A stretch of 64,000 nt of DNA from Trichobilharzia regenti (taxonomy: Eukaryota > Platyhelminthes > Trematoda > Strigeidida > Schistosomatidae): NCBI GenBank assembly GCA_944472135.2, contig OX235262.1, positions 43,699,804 to 43,763,803 of the forward strand, given 5' to 3'. Shown here one piece after another: positions 10,810 through 22,924 of the stretch. The position numbers and the translations under genes were made by a program. Below the pieces are notes generated by a model that saw only the letters and a list, made by a program, of their open reading frames with translations, was not told the origin of the DNA and made no database searches. The first letter of the stretch is position 1; the number at the start of each line of letters is the position of its first letter.

Positions 10810-11735
10810 GACCGACGTGAAGAACCTAGAAGATCTGGATTTCGCGCGTGGATGATTTATGCTTGATGTCACATAAAATCGAAGACCTACAAGCGAAAAC
10901 CGACAAACTGGTCGAAGAAGCAGCCGGCGAAAACATGGAAAGACTCCAAGTCAACATAGACAAGACGGAGGTGATGAAAATAACCAGCCAACAATAACAA
11001 CAGCAGCAGCAGCAACATCCAGCGCCAATCACCATCAACGGGAGGGATTTGAAAGAGGTTACTTCATTCACTTATCTAGGGAGCGTTGTCTCAACTACAT
11101 GCAGTCGGAACGGACGAGGATGTCAAATCGAGCGAGAATCGGGAAGGCGAGAAACACATTATTCATCAACCTGAAATCAATCTGCAAATCTTCGTCACTC
11201 AGCCAACATCAACAACAAAATTCGGTCGGATTTTCAATACAAACGTCAAGTCAGTTCTTCTATACGGATCAGAAAGTTGGCGGATGGGTCATAAAGAATA
11301 TTCCCAACAGCCTGTTGCAGACATTTATCAACAACTAACTGTCTTCGTTGGATTTATACTGAAGATCAGATGGCCGGGCCGGAAAGAATCACCAACAAGA
11401 AACTATGAGAAGAAACAAACAAAACAAGAAGCAATCACCAACCAACAAATATGCAGGGGAGAGTGGAGATCGATTGGACACTAATCGCTGTGAAGGCCGC
11501 TGGGTGATATCGCGCGCGCGTCAGGCCATTGCTCGAGTGGAACCCGAAAGAGAAGTGGCGAGTGGGACGTCAGTGCAAGGGTGACATGGAGGAGATCGTG
11601 TGAAGAGGAGTTGAGGCAGTATGGACTAACATGGATGCAGGCGAAAAGTACAGCAGAAGACAGAAGCAAGTGGAGACGTGCAGTTGAAACCCTATGTTCC
11701 ACTAGGAACCCAAGGGAACAATAATAATAATAGCT
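10810..11735 (+). mobile_element. RTE-clade LINE, reverse transcriptase 3' half (SR2/SjR2-like)
   Basis: Plus strand. It starts in the catalytic box region NLEDLDFA, where the expected DD is lost by a deletion, and continues through the CAG-repeat segment at about 11000-11020. Then come EVTSFTYLGSVVSTT, RARIGKARNTLF and SVLLYGSESWR, ending in AVETLCSTRNPREQ before a poly(AATA)-type end at about 11730. Multiple frameshifts. It overlaps in content with the copy at 1-560 and shows the same internal order. Confidence 0.78.
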
Positions 11736-12639
11736 TTGTCAAAGTATTATTTTAACCAGGGTTCACAAAATCTCAGCTTATATAATACACAGCAAATTAA
11801 TCATCGCTTTTCATTGGGAAATACAAAAACTTTTATAATCAAATTGTTTTTATTGGACAGTAGTTTCATCGAGAAATCCTACTATGAAAACTACAATGAA
11901 TATCGCTATAAATATCAAATTTAAACTAAAAAATACAACTAGTTTAGGTTACAAGTACGTATTACTGAATATGGTACAAAATAGATTTCTGTGATTTAAA
12001 AGATTATGCAAGGAGACGATTTCTTAGGTAAAATACTAAATTCTGAAACTACATACAACAAAAACATGGTTGACTATGGTATTTTTCTTTCCAAACTCTT
12101 TTTAAGTATAAATTATTGTCAGGCTTAAAATCTTGAAAGTATCCTGGTCATACCGTGGTGACAGCTGTCTGCAAACCGAAACTGTAAACAACAATTTACG
12201 TCAATGTTCACGTCCCGAATCGGGGTCATGAGAAAAAACAATAACAAACCCTAACCTTGAGGAACTCGCCAACCAACCACAGCAGACTTGACCTGTGCAA
12301 ATGCGATTCTCAGATATATCATTTAACTTTCTGAGAAACCGTCACAAGCAGTACAGAATAAACTTCGTCAAGGAAACAACCAATCAGAAGACGTTGCTTC
12401 TCGCCTAACAATAACTCTAATAATAATGTACATGAAAATCTATAAATATTTCTTGGTTTTCTCCATAAACGATCTGTTACCTGGCCCTTGCCTTCTGTCG
12501 TTACAATACTACTTCTTCTGTGATCATCAAAATACAATTTCCTTCCACTTTGATAAAGCCCAACTGATAGTTTCTACCTTAACATAACAGATGAGTTTGA
12601 AAATCGAAATGATACAAAAAGCCACACTAGCTAGGACGA
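11736..12639. other. No gene recognised
   Basis: AT-rich stretch with only short open frames (62-72 residues) and no recognisable domain. Confidence 0.4.
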
Positions 12640-12840
12640 ATGTTACTGAAGAACGTACCATCCCAGAAATGTCGTTTACATAGTGGTCAGACTAAAGACA
12701 GTCACTATTACAGTGTAAGTCCCTCAGACAATGTTAGGGATCTGAAAGTGACGTTGAGTAAGGATGTAAACGCGATAGGGTGTTCCCTTCGAACGATTAA
12801 TGAGTCAGTTATGCTGTTTTTCTGCTCTGAGGAAGCGTGA
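12640..12840 (+). pseudogene. Possible LINE reverse transcriptase C-terminal fragment
   Basis: A 66-residue frame contains YYSVSPSDNVRDLKVTLSKD, which resembles the VRDLGVTLS segment that follows the thumb in many LINE reverse transcriptases. Nothing on either side strengthens the call, so it is tentative. Confidence 0.3.
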
Positions 12841-14159
12841 AGGTAAGACAATATTCCACGTCTGACTTGCTTTGCAACGGTTGGTAGGCAGAACTAAGAT
12901 CTCCGGAGGGATACAACTTCAAAAACTACTTCAAACCGGTTGTGTGTGACGGGCCTCAGTCAGTTGTCTTATGAAGTCTGCGGTCATGCAACACTAGTCC
13001 TGCTTCTTTTTCAGGTACCCTGAGAAGAAATCAACTTCCACGGTTTGGGAACCGGTAATTCGTAACCTCCTAGACACTTTCGTAAGCACATAATTTCTTG
13101 AACACAACCATTATGTTCTTGCTTTCCTCCCACAGGCAGCTCCCTCACCTCCTCTTAACTCTCAGGCCATTGATATAGAACAGTGTCAGAAAAAAATTTC
13201 TGACAGTCTCTAGAAACCACTCTGTCAACTTCATAGTGGAATGTTTAATGTCAGTAAACTTTTTCCAAGTCAAACAATACAACTCACTAACCAGGAATTT
13301 TGTACCTTTTGACAGACAGGCTAAGATGTATAATTTGTAAGTGATGATACTTGTATATGTCTTTTAAAGACCTCCACTTATGCCCAAAACGACTGTAGTT
13401 AGAAATAAGTAAGGAATGAGTTCTATCAAAAGCTGTCTAGTTTGCTTTAGAAGGTAAAACGCTAAGATATAATCATTTTAACAAGTCATTTCGATGCTCA
13501 ACTGGGTGATCTGTGCTAATTAGAAAAATACATCGGCAGCACCTATGGATAATCATGTTGACGGATCGACAACAGCAATTTTCTCCTAAAGTTTTGTTCG
13601 GATAATCATCTGTATTTCGTCGGCACTCACTTCAAACAAAAGAAGAGACACTGCCTAGTCTGGAGACTTCCATATTCAAATCAACGATGAACTCAAACAG
13701 ATCACGTGGATGTAGTCCATAGATGAAGAGGGTCAGTAGAAGACTGTCTTTCATTCTGGAACACCTGAGTAGACTCCAGTTACACCCTGACCCATGCACC
13801 TATATACATACAACTAAACGTACATAGGAAACACGTGGCGATGAAGCCCCTACGTCCCAGCTGCTCGATGAGAACACAATGTTTTTATTGAGTGAAAAAT
13901 GACTAATAAGTTGTCTGAGACTGATACAGACATCCTGAGAAAGCCTGACATAATATCCGGTCAACTGTAGAAACGGTAGTAACGATTGTTGATAACCTGA
14001 AACAGAAGGTTAGAAAGTCAGTGGATTTCTGCAGCTTCATTCAAATTAATAGACGCAAGAGGACTGAGTCCAACAGGCTCCGGACATGATGAGGGGTGAA
14101 AGCTGCAGAAACGTCAGTCGAACAGAGGTTTTTACGACGACTGTTAATGGTGGTGGGAG
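12841..14159. other. No gene recognised
   Basis: No family motif in any frame. The GC content is somewhat higher than in the flanks, and the stretch from 13600 to 14160 may be old repeat, but I could not match it to another part of the window. Confidence 0.35.
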
Positions 14160-14302
14160 ACAAAAACCAGACAAGTGGAAAAGATATCGGCATTAGATAA
14201 CACCAAACTAGTATTTAGGCTTATCATGGAAACGGGTTGTAAACCACAAATGGGAAGAGAAACAATCCCCAGAAAAACGGATTTCCAATTATATCTCCGT
14301 AT

Positions 14303-14365
<63 letters not shown>

Positions 14366-15860
14366 GGCTGGTGCACTGAAGAGGATACTTTGAGGAGTAA
14401 TTCAACTGACATATAACCACCATAAGATTTACCTACCTGAATGGGATGTAGACACCGATCCTCCAACTGTAACTGAGGTTGCGGAAGCTATCTCTAATCT
14501 AGAAAGAGGCAGGGCAGGGGACCTAATACAATGGTTCCAGAGATGTTTAGGGACTTTGGTGATGACCTACTGTCCAGGTTAACTAAGATATTTGGTAATG
14601 TCTGGGGATTACAGGTAGTCCCGCTGGACTGGTGTAAATCATTGATTATTTCAGTTTATACGGAGCCAAGTCTTCCTGTGATAATCATAGGCGGCTAGCT
14701 TGACTAATATATTACCTAAAATCCTAGGCTTGATAATCATGCGTAGACTGAGTTCTAGAGAAACAAACCTGGGAAAACCAATCTTCTTTTAGACCAGGAA
14801 GAGTGAACTGACCATATCTTCACGCTTCGAACACATGCCTAATTACCAGCGTCCAACAATTGCCACGTTTCTTGACCTGAAGGTGGCATCTAACTGCGTC
14901 AACCGAGGGGTGCTGTAGCAATGTCTGACTGTGAATGAATTCAGGAGAAACTATAGAGCAGTAATCAAGGCACAGCTAAACTCATGCAGCCGTGTAGCAA
15001 TTTATACAGAGTTGTAATCCGAATTTTTAACAACTGGTTGTATCCGTCAGGAATATACAGATGAGACTTAGGTGAAGGCTGTGACAAAATACAGAGCCTT
15101 CTGAACATCTTAGGCAGAAATTTTACTATGTTTGGCGTGCGATTCCCCCCTGTCAAATTTAAGATGCTGCAAGACTGGTATATACCGAATCCTAGTTCAA
15201 AGATAGGGAAGAGGCAGCTGAGTATTTGTCACTTCACTTATTTGGGAGGTCACATCAGCACTAATAGACTGATTGCTTTCTATATCTCAGCAAGAATAGA
15301 AAAGGCTCATGTGGCATTTAGCGACTTACGTGATCTCTGATGTAGATATGACATCTGGCTATCGATCAAAGGATGTGTGTACTGCACAGCAGTTCGGTCT
15401 ATCCTATTCCATGGCTGTGAGACATAGACATTAAAGGTGAGATATATGAAAAGGTTAGTTGTCTTTGAGCATAGATGTCTGACTTCTTTCTCTCGTGTTA
15501 TGGATCAACACAGGAGTCAGGCACAGAATGTTAGGTAAGGAAGGAACATCAATCAATGGGGTTGTGAAGGCAAATCAATTAAGATGACTAGAACACATGT
15601 TACGCATTCCAAGAAACCGTCTTTCTCACCCAGTAATATTACCTGACACAGGATTAGGGTAGAAAAGAGAAAGGAGAGGTCAAATTAAAACCTGACACTA
15701 ATCCATGAAGTCTTCGACTGTTGGTTTGAGTCAGTTAGGTATAAGTAAACTTCCTGACTAGATTTCTTGAGAAACTAAGAGCCAATGGCTTTAGACTGTT
15801 GATGATATGGCTCAAAATCGTTGCCAATGGAGCAGACTCATTCACTTAGTAATCTTTTAG
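14160..15860 (+). mobile_element. RTE-clade LINE, heavily degenerate
   Basis: Plus strand. Frames read ALDNTKLVFRLIMETG (compare TRQLFRLIRETGG at 5000 on the minus strand), then a (TA)n expansion. Later come VTEVAEAISNLERGRAGD, IQSLLNILGRNFTMFGVRFPP, CHFTYLGGHIS and FSDLRDL, then KVRYMKRLVVFEHRCL and the tail VFDCWFESV ending near 15850. All the expected reverse transcriptase landmarks after the finger appear in order but with many stops, and the YADD region is deleted. Confidence 0.65.
14306..14361. repeat. (TA)n microsatellite
   Basis: About 28 TA units inside the degenerate RTE copy. It creates spurious Tyr-Ile open frames on both strands. Confidence 0.95.
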
Positions 15861-18800
15861 ATCCATTAAATGTTTGTGATTGCTTCTTCCACACATTTAC
15901 CTTAATAAAAGTTCATTTGAGTATTTTTTTTCTCTACCTTTGTGTGCCATATAGTGTGACAAATTGAACTGTTGCACTTCTGTACTAAGTTTTACTTAGG
16001 AATTTCATTTGGTAATCTTTTTAAGCCAATACAATAAGCAACTGGGAACAACAGAATGAAAATACATCCGGTTTCATAAATTTATCTAACACCTAAGTCA
16101 TTCACTATTTTTAAATAACTTCGGTAGTTATTCCGCAAGTAACTTCCCATTTTAGTGCTTTAATTTTTTCTATCTTTAGTGACGAATAGAAATTCTAGTG
16201 TTTGTCATACAATAATAAATGTAAAATATTTGAAGTGCCCAACAGTGCCCACCAATTTAGGTGTGGGGACAGGGACGCCGATGACGGAGACCGCTGAATT
16301 AAGTCCCAATGGTTGAATGGCCAACGGGTTGGGTCAAATATACTTATTGCTGAAGAGTCACAAAATAATTTCTTCCTAACTTCAACAAATGAACTATTCA
16401 TGACAGTTTTTCTGCAGTTATCTTAGTCATCTTTCTCGACAATATCGCCACTCAACACCAAATATGATGGCAAGTTTTCCTGAATAAATTCAAACTGCCT
16501 GTTTTCATAACAAATTACTGTGCGGAGCACTTAGATATTCTATTTCTTACTGGGTTGAAAATCATCTCGACTGATGATGATGCTACTGATGCTACTCAGA
16601 CTTACCAGTATTAACACAGTTTTATGAGTCACTGCCGCCTCTGCAGTTTTTACAAAGATTATAAATTTAATTTATTGATGTAGTGGTGCATTATTCCGCC
16701 AGGTTCTTTTAAACATTTTAATTGTCGTGAAAGTTCAAGAATGCCACATTCCCGTAAAAATGTTTCTGTATACATAAAAAGGAAGAAATGATTTGTTGAA
16801 TTTCATATGCAGGATTCAGATAAAACGGTGATCTCCTTACTATCTGTAGAGTAAGTAATAACGATATTAGAAATGTATTGTTGAAACTGACGACTGTCTC
16901 GCTAAAACACTCTAATCTACAAAAAGTGCGACTGTCGAATCACAAGCGTAAAACACTGAAAGATAAAATTATTGAAGTATTTTTGTCCGAATCAGCTTTA
17001 TCAGTGGCTTTCCTCTCCAAACCAAAAGAATTTAATTTACATACTTGGATGGCTAGGTTGAACCATAGCTGAATTACGAATCGAAAGTTATGGCGAACAG
17101 CATATAAAAATAATATTAGTAATTGAAGTGCAAATAGATTAAGATACGGCAAAGTTAAACCGAATAAGTCAAAAATAAACAGTTAACGGTTAAGATAGGC
17201 TCACTTCTGGGAGTGGTAAGAATTCTTGTATAATGGGCGAATCCTAGTTAAATAACAGTCCAAATGAGGATACATTACTTAAAAATGGTTAAAATGGGAA
17301 ACTGTAGCTTAGTGGCGATAACCATTAAATAACGGAAAATAGTGGTCCAGTGTTGAAAAGGTGTCCATTATTGGTCAAAATATTCAAAACTACTTCATTT
17401 AATCGGAATATGTCTACTTCTATGACTACTAGCCATGCCCAGCATTAATTTATTTTTTATCATTTTCGTCCCATTCAAAAACCACTGATGTCAAGTTTTG
17501 TCAATATATGACACTCAGAGAATCAATCGGATACATGCCGAAACCTACATTTCAAGAGGTCTTGAGACCTCATCAACTTCAAATGCCCCACTTAAATACT
17601 TTCGTCAAACCAAGTCAAGGGGAAGATTTGACCCAGTCAAAAGGCTGGCGAAGCGCAACCTTTGAAATCCCGGCTGTACAGCACGGTTACAATGGATAGA
17701 AAGCTTGACAGGCTGGGCTTATTTGGAACGTTGATTGAAATTTCGCTTGGTGAATTTTTTGTGAATAACTTTTATTAAAATTGTGTTGTGCGTCTGGCGA
17801 ATTGACGGGAATCCTTATTTTCTGATGTCATAATGGTGTCTGCATCATGCGATCTAACTGCGGCCCTCTCTTAGCATATTGGCTGCAGTGATTACTGTTT
17901 CGGGCGAAGTAATGCCAATGAGCTAGATTCGGTAGTTGGAGGGTAATGTCATCTACACAAACAGTCTACTTCATACATGAACTGCACCTTTCAGCATAGT
18001 ATCATTCAATGTAGACTTCACGTCTCAGGATTTCAATGCAGCCTATTTCCGTGTGAAGAACGGTACTATCTGATCAATGAATGCTATCGGTACTTGTAAA
18101 TCACCTGTAAACGCTAAGTGAACCTTCTATGGGAACATAAGTTTTGATGCAGATGCAAGTTTCAACGTATATGTTTGGACAAGAATTATCGTAGGTCGAA
18201 AGGTTATCTCCAAGTGGATTTAATATATATTTGCACTGATTGCTGCAGTATGGTATGCGTCGTTTGGATTCAGTGTATAAAAACATCTCAGATTTATTAT
18301 TATTATTATTGTGCCAGTGTCTACTTTGCCGGCTGCTACGCTAACAAGTGCATGGAAGTGGAGAAGGCAATTATTCGTTTAAATTTCCTCACTGTTTCTC
18401 TTAGTGCATCAATTCAGTGTACAGTATTATTATGCACACGGATTGTGTCGATTATGAATCTAGTCAGCTCTATTATCGCCAATCTACTGTCTGTTATACC
18501 ATTTTCGCTGACAATGTATCCCCAGTGCTACAATATCTCTGATCAATAGTGGAGATGAGTTTCTGCTGGGATTTCCACTTGCGTGAAGCAGTACAGATGC
18601 AGTATCATGATTAAATGACTAGGTTGCATTGTTATCCTTACTGATACAATACATCCGTGTATCTTTCACTATTTTAAGTATTTATCCATGCTGTTAGCAT
18701 TGTGCACAACTGTCCAGAGTTGAGAGCTGTGTGGCTTTCATTTGATGGTTGCAGTCCGCCAAATATGCAGATGTAATGCAATTTCTGTAGGATTAACGAA

Positions 18801-19293
18801 CCCATGGTCACTAGACATTACTGAGATTGTGAATTAACTTCTAAATAAACGTAATTGGTGTGAAGCTAATCTGCAAGTAACCTTGATGAGAGGTTGGCGC
18901 CTCAGCAGTATAGATGTCTCAGTGATTGCCTTGAAATTTGCGTATCAGCCTCTGGTACTGGAAAACATTTCAGGTCCGTGAATGCATACTGCGTCAATAT
19001 AAAAATCAGCTATGGACTACAAATACATTTATTTGCATGAGAATTTTACTTGGTATAACAGGGTCAGTGTATCCATATTCCATACAAATATGTAAAATTA
19101 TCTTTCGTAACTTCATGTTGTGCTAGTCCTTATATGTGCTTTACTTTATTGGGTATATAGAAGCTGTCCAATATGAATTCAACAAAAATTGCAATCGGTC
19201 AAACTAACGCTAATGCACTTCATCCAAATTTTCATTTGTAAATTACTGAAACGTTCAATATATTCTTAATTAACAATTCTTTTGAACGCCTTC
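15861..19293. other. Long stretch without recognised gene
   Basis: About 3.4 kb with no transposon landmark and no convincing exon. Open frames are short: 16195-16401 minus, 16878-17072 plus, 17508-17699 plus, 18175-18549 plus (124 residues, Cys-rich and hydrophobic, no family recognised). A (TTA)n run lies at 18294-18311. It could be unique host DNA or an unrecognised old repeat. Confidence 0.4.
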
Positions 19294-19653
19294 TGTCAGT
19301 CACGTCTCGTAAACCGTTAATGCCCAGCTCTCGCTACGCTCGGGCTCACGCTGTTACTTGCAGTTTTTCAGAAACGCTTAGTAATAACGGACGCAAAAAA
19401 CCAAAACACCGATTGGCCGCTTGGGAATTATTTATTGTAACACCAACCTATAAAATATATTTCTACTAAGGTCTGTGAACAAATATTACAATAATAAATC
19501 ACAAGATTACTTCTGACGGTTTTCTGTTGACTTCTATCTAAACAGCGACCGATGAGACGATGACTGTCGTATTGATGCCTCCGCGAAAATTGGGGAAGTT
19601 GGTTTAGAGCAAACAACCGTGAATTGATCGTTCAATCTTCAACTCCATTGACA
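19294..19653 (-). repeat. 3' LTR of element A
   Basis: 360 bp LTR. In element sense it begins TGTCAATGGAG, contains an AATAA-type polyadenylation region around its middle and ends TGACTGACA. Just outside it, in element sense, a 9 bp stem (A6GGG/CCCT6) is followed by GCCGGGGAG, the presumed polypurine primer. Confidence 0.88.
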
Positions 19654-20419
19654 CTCCCCGGCAAAAAAGGGATCCAACCCTTTTTTTCCATCACGACCAA
19701 TACACGTTGACTTGGATGCCATTGCGAGAACCTGGGTCACACGGACAGAGCTGAAATGGAAAACAAACAGAAAAGCCAACACACCATAAGCATACCCACA
19801 GAACAATCTCACACATCGCTGACGACCTGCGCCTCCAGACAGAGACCTCCTCTTGACATCTTGCAACACAATCGCCATTTGCTAGAATGACTCTTGCAGA
19901 ATGCAAAGTGACCATGGCAGCACCTCACGATACTCTACGCACATCCTCTTATCTACTCACAACCAATTACCACTGAAATCGCTTGTCACTCATTCTGCCT
20001 CAGTTCTAGTAGCGGTGACGCATGCGAGCCTCAGTCGTTTACACTCTTTCTCCCCGGCGTGTCGGACCGCAGCTAACAATTATCTCCGTGTGCATTTCAT
20101 TCTCAGCAATAGCCGAGCCTCCCCGGCGTATACGACCCATCTGCTGTCTCTAACATCAATCAAATCATTCATGGATGTAGAAGACTCGAAACAACTTCAG
20201 AAGTAATCACGACGAACAATTTAACAAAATTACGCAATAACAACAAGACACGAAAACAACAAGTAAACACAATGAATCCAAAAAACACCAATTGATATGA
20301 CATATCACACATATATACAAACAGTACACACAAACTCGCGGATAATGTCTTGATGGAATTCCTTTGAAGAATTGCGGGACTTACACCAGTAGGCCTACAA
20401 ACCTTCTCAGGTTGACGCT

Positions 20420-22375
20420 CTAGGTTGGAAAATCGTCGCAGACTTCATTTGCTAACTTCCTTCTATGATCTACATCCTCAAATCTGAACGGCAACACGCT
20501 CATGTCATTGTATCGTAGAATATAGATGACGAACAAACACACGACGTATCTGGTCAACCAATCGTAGAAACAGAGTAATTTACACCAAAGATAATAACAT
20601 TCAAATGGTAACTTGAAACTAGAAATTCCTTTATTCGTGCAAGTCAATTTAACAATTACTCTCTCGTTTACACTTGGCCTATCCTCACTAAACTGACCAT
20701 TGATATTCGTCCTTTCAAACGAACTGATACTATCATAGTCATTGCATAAGGCACGTGAGTTCATGGACGTCCATTTCATTGTGGATGAAAACACCAACGA
20801 TGACTGAGTGACACAAGGTGATGAACTTAGCGGTGGATCAGAAGCTGTTCTTTTTCGGCTTTCAGATAGTTGTCTAACTGCAAGATTACCACCACTGCTG
20901 TCTTTCACTACTAGTTCGGGTTTAGCACTATCATCTGATGATAGGTGGGCTACACGCTGATCAATTACACTGACTGTCTCACAAGTATGCACACCTTCTG
21001 GAACTGCATCTGCGTTCAATTCTACTTCACGTTGTAGTTGTACAGAACCTTTATTTAACTTAGCAGTAGTAGGCATATCCCTCATCTCATCATGATCAAC
21101 CAAAGACAACTGTGAAGTATCATGATCATTATCACAAATATTCAATTTACCGTCAAGTTCATCATTTTCAAACTCTTTAATAACAGAAGTAGACAATTTT
21201 GGTTCCTCCTCACAAATCATTAAAGGTTTTATATCTTCACTCTGACTAGTTATACTTTGTAAACTTGTGGAGTCAGAACTCCACTCTGAAGCAGTAACTC
21301 TATTCTGTGACACTCTATTCAACAACGGCTTACCAGTTGCAACTACAGACTTCTTCACAACACCGTTATCGTCACACAATTCGGAGTCAGACCTGGAGTT
21401 TACATTTAGCTTATCACTGAACTTGCTCACTGGTTCACAGTTCACCTTTGTATGCACCTCTTGAAAACGTGTGAAACACAACCGTGTTTGTCTTGCATCT
21501 TGTAACTTATCTGTTGAGGATGTACTACGAAACCTGTTACACTCATTAGGTCTATATGCATTACTAGACATCATGGAGCCTTCTCGATATCCACCTCTCT
21601 GAGGCCTACTCGTCATCAATGATTGCATTTCGCTCTCAGACTGCTCTATTCTAGGGGTGAGATGTAATAGACTGGCGAACTTGCTCATAGATTGATTGAC
21701 ACTAGTATTTACCAGTTTCAGGATATCATCAAACTTTGGCTCGATACCCTCATCCTCCATACGGGAGCTCATCTTCACCCACTTCCTTTGCAGTCGAGTA
21801 GGTAGACGTCTTGCTATTACTTCTAGTATAAAACTCGAGTTGAGGTCACTCATGCGATTCATCGAAATCATTCCATTCTTGTAAATTAGCAAATTATCTA
21901 AAAACTCAGTGAGTGCCTGGGAGTCATCCTGTAATTGACCACCATTACCCTTAACAGCCTCGAATAATTTCCCTACAATCATCGAAGGTCTTCCAAACCT
22001 TTGACGTAGTATGCTCATAGCCTCGTAGTAGCCCTCTTTTGGCTTCATAAACGTACAGCACTGTATAGCTCTTTCGGCAACCCCAGTGCAGCACCTCATC
22101 AAATACATTAATTTCACTTCATCAGTTAATAAAACACCACTCAACATGATTTCAAATTCTCTTACAAACTGTAAATAATCAGCCGGGTTTCCGTCAAAAC
22201 ACCGTGGTTCAAATTTAGGGTGTTTGATGTTCCTATTATCCCTGAACGGCGAAACAGTAACATCAACCATGTCATGCTTAACATCAGACACATCGTTACA
22301 AGTAACAGACAAGTCACCATGACTTACTTTCCTGTTTGCATCCAAGACACTCTGTCCCTTCTTTGACCCAGGCAT
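20420..22375 (-). CDS. Gag of BEL/Pao-type element A (DUF1759 domain), 651 aa
   Basis: Residues about 51-200 form a DUF1759-like retroviral-type capsid domain of BEL/Pao elements: PKFEPRCFDGNPADYLQFV, then LMYLMRCCTG, then LRQRFGRPSMIVGKLFEAV, then EFLDNLLIY. The middle (240-580) is polar, Ser/Thr/Asp rich and unrecognised. Residues about 588-624 are strongly hydrophobic, followed by a charged tail. No CCHC zinc knuckle is visible. I start at the MPGSKKGQ methionine because upstream in-frame codons include no ATG and all four copies share this start. The protein presumably packages the element RNA, with enzymes supplied in trans; that is inference. Confidence 0.82.
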   Translation of the reverse strand: MPGSKKGQSVLDANRKVSHGDLSVTCNDVSDVKHDMVDVTVSPFRDNRNIKHPKFEPRCFDGNPADYLQFVREFEIMLSGVLLTDEVKLMYLMRCCTGVAERAIQCCTFMKPKEGYYEAMSILRQRFGRPSMIVGKLFEAVKGNGGQLQDDSQALTEFLDNLLIYKNGMISMNRMSDLNSSFILEVIARRLPTRLQRKWVKMSSRMEDEGIEPKFDDILKLVNTSVNQSMSKFASLLHLTPRIEQSESEMQSLMTSRPQRGGYREGSMMSSNAYRPNECNRFRSTSSTDKLQDARQTRLCFTRFQEVHTKVNCEPVSKFSDKLNVNSRSDSELCDDNGVVKKSVVATGKPLLNRVSQNRVTASEWSSDSTSLQSITSQSEDIKPLMICEEEPKLSTSVIKEFENDELDGKLNICDNDHDTSQLSLVDHDEMRDMPTTAKLNKGSVQLQREVELNADAVPEGVHTCETVSVIDQRVAHLSSDDSAKPELVVKDSSGGNLAVRQLSESRKRTASDPPLSSSPCVTQSSLVFSSTMKWTSMNSRALCNDYDSISSFERTNINGQFSEDRPSVNERVIVKLTCTNKGISSFKLPFECYYLWCKLLCFYDWLTRYVVCLFVIYILRYNDMSVLPFRFEDVDHRRKLANEVCDDFPT

Positions 22376-22518
22376 TGTTGAACTTGACCCAATTCCAAAA
22401 TGTTCCAGATATTGCTTGTTCAAAGAGGACTTGACCGGCACCAGGAAAAATGAACGGCGACTATCCAAACTTTCACCAACTGTCTGAATCCGCCAGATCT
22501 GTTTCCATCGTCAGAAAC

Positions 22519-22878
22519 TGTCAGTCACGTCTCATAAACCGTTAATGCCCAGCTCTCGCTACGCTCGGGCTCACGCTGTTACTTGCAGTTTTTCAGAAAC
22601 GCTTAGTAATAACGGACGCAAAAAACCAAAACACCGATTGGCCGCTTGGGAATTATTTATTGTAACACCAACCTATAAAATATATTTCTACTAAGGTCTG
22701 TGAACAAATATTACAATAATAAATCACAAGATTACTTCTGACGGTTTTCTGTTGACTTCTATCTAAACAGCGACCGATGAGACGATGACTGTCGTATTGA
22801 TGCCTCCGCGAAAATTGGGGAAGTTGGTTTAGAGCAAACAACCGTGAATTGATCGTTCAATCTTCAACTCTATTGACA
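22519..22878 (-). repeat. 5' LTR of element A
   Basis: 360 bp, nearly identical to 19294-19653. In element sense the leader that follows opens with a short GTTTC/GAAAC hairpin. A TGGCGGATTCAG sequence about 25 bases in is the only TGG-starting candidate for a tRNA primer site. Confidence 0.88.
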
Positions 22879-22924
22879 TTTTTATTGAGTCACCTAACTA
22901 TAAGCTATCGTAATGTGTAACGCT

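Larger units (their letters stand above)
19294..22878 (-). mobile_element. BEL/Pao-type Gag-only LTR element A
   Basis: A 3,585 bp element on the minus strand with two 360 bp LTRs (TGTCA...TGACA ends) that differ at only about two positions, so it is young. Between them are a short leader, one Gag frame and about 0.77 kb of 3' sequence ending in a GGGGAG polypurine end at the 3' LTR. There is no room for, and no trace of, protease, reverse transcriptase, RNase H or integrase. Unlike the other copies it lacks a target duplication (CCTTC on the left, TTTTT on the right), suggesting recombination between elements. Confidence 0.85.

Noticed and set aside
10826..11071. A minus-strand frame with a Cys-rich run
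   Set aside because: It is the antisense of the CAG repeat in the RTE reverse transcriptase.
14175..14466. Open frames with long Tyr-Ile runs on both strands
   Set aside because: They are translations of the (TA)n microsatellite at 14306-14361.
18175..18549. 124-residue Cys-rich hydrophobic frame as a host gene
   Set aside because: No domain, no splice context, and the frame spans a (TTA)n run translating as poly-Tyr.
19901..20206. A 101-residue open frame, antisense to Gag, repeated at 41118-41423 and 58561-58866 and shortened at 53339
   Set aside because: It is present only because the element DNA is copied. It lies in the 3' region, shows no domain, and is interrupted in copies C and E.
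20420..22468. Start of Gag upstream at the MDSRRSFF-like position
   Set aside because: The first codon there is TTG (GTG in element B), so the ATG at 22375 and its equivalents is the more likely start. The upstream sequence is conserved, so a non-ATG start cannot be excluded entirely.
22770..22830. A CGATGAG...GAAAA stretch in the BEL LTR that looks like a hammerhead core
   Set aside because: It reads CCGATGA, not CTGANGA, the GAAA is too far away, and no stem I or III closes around it.
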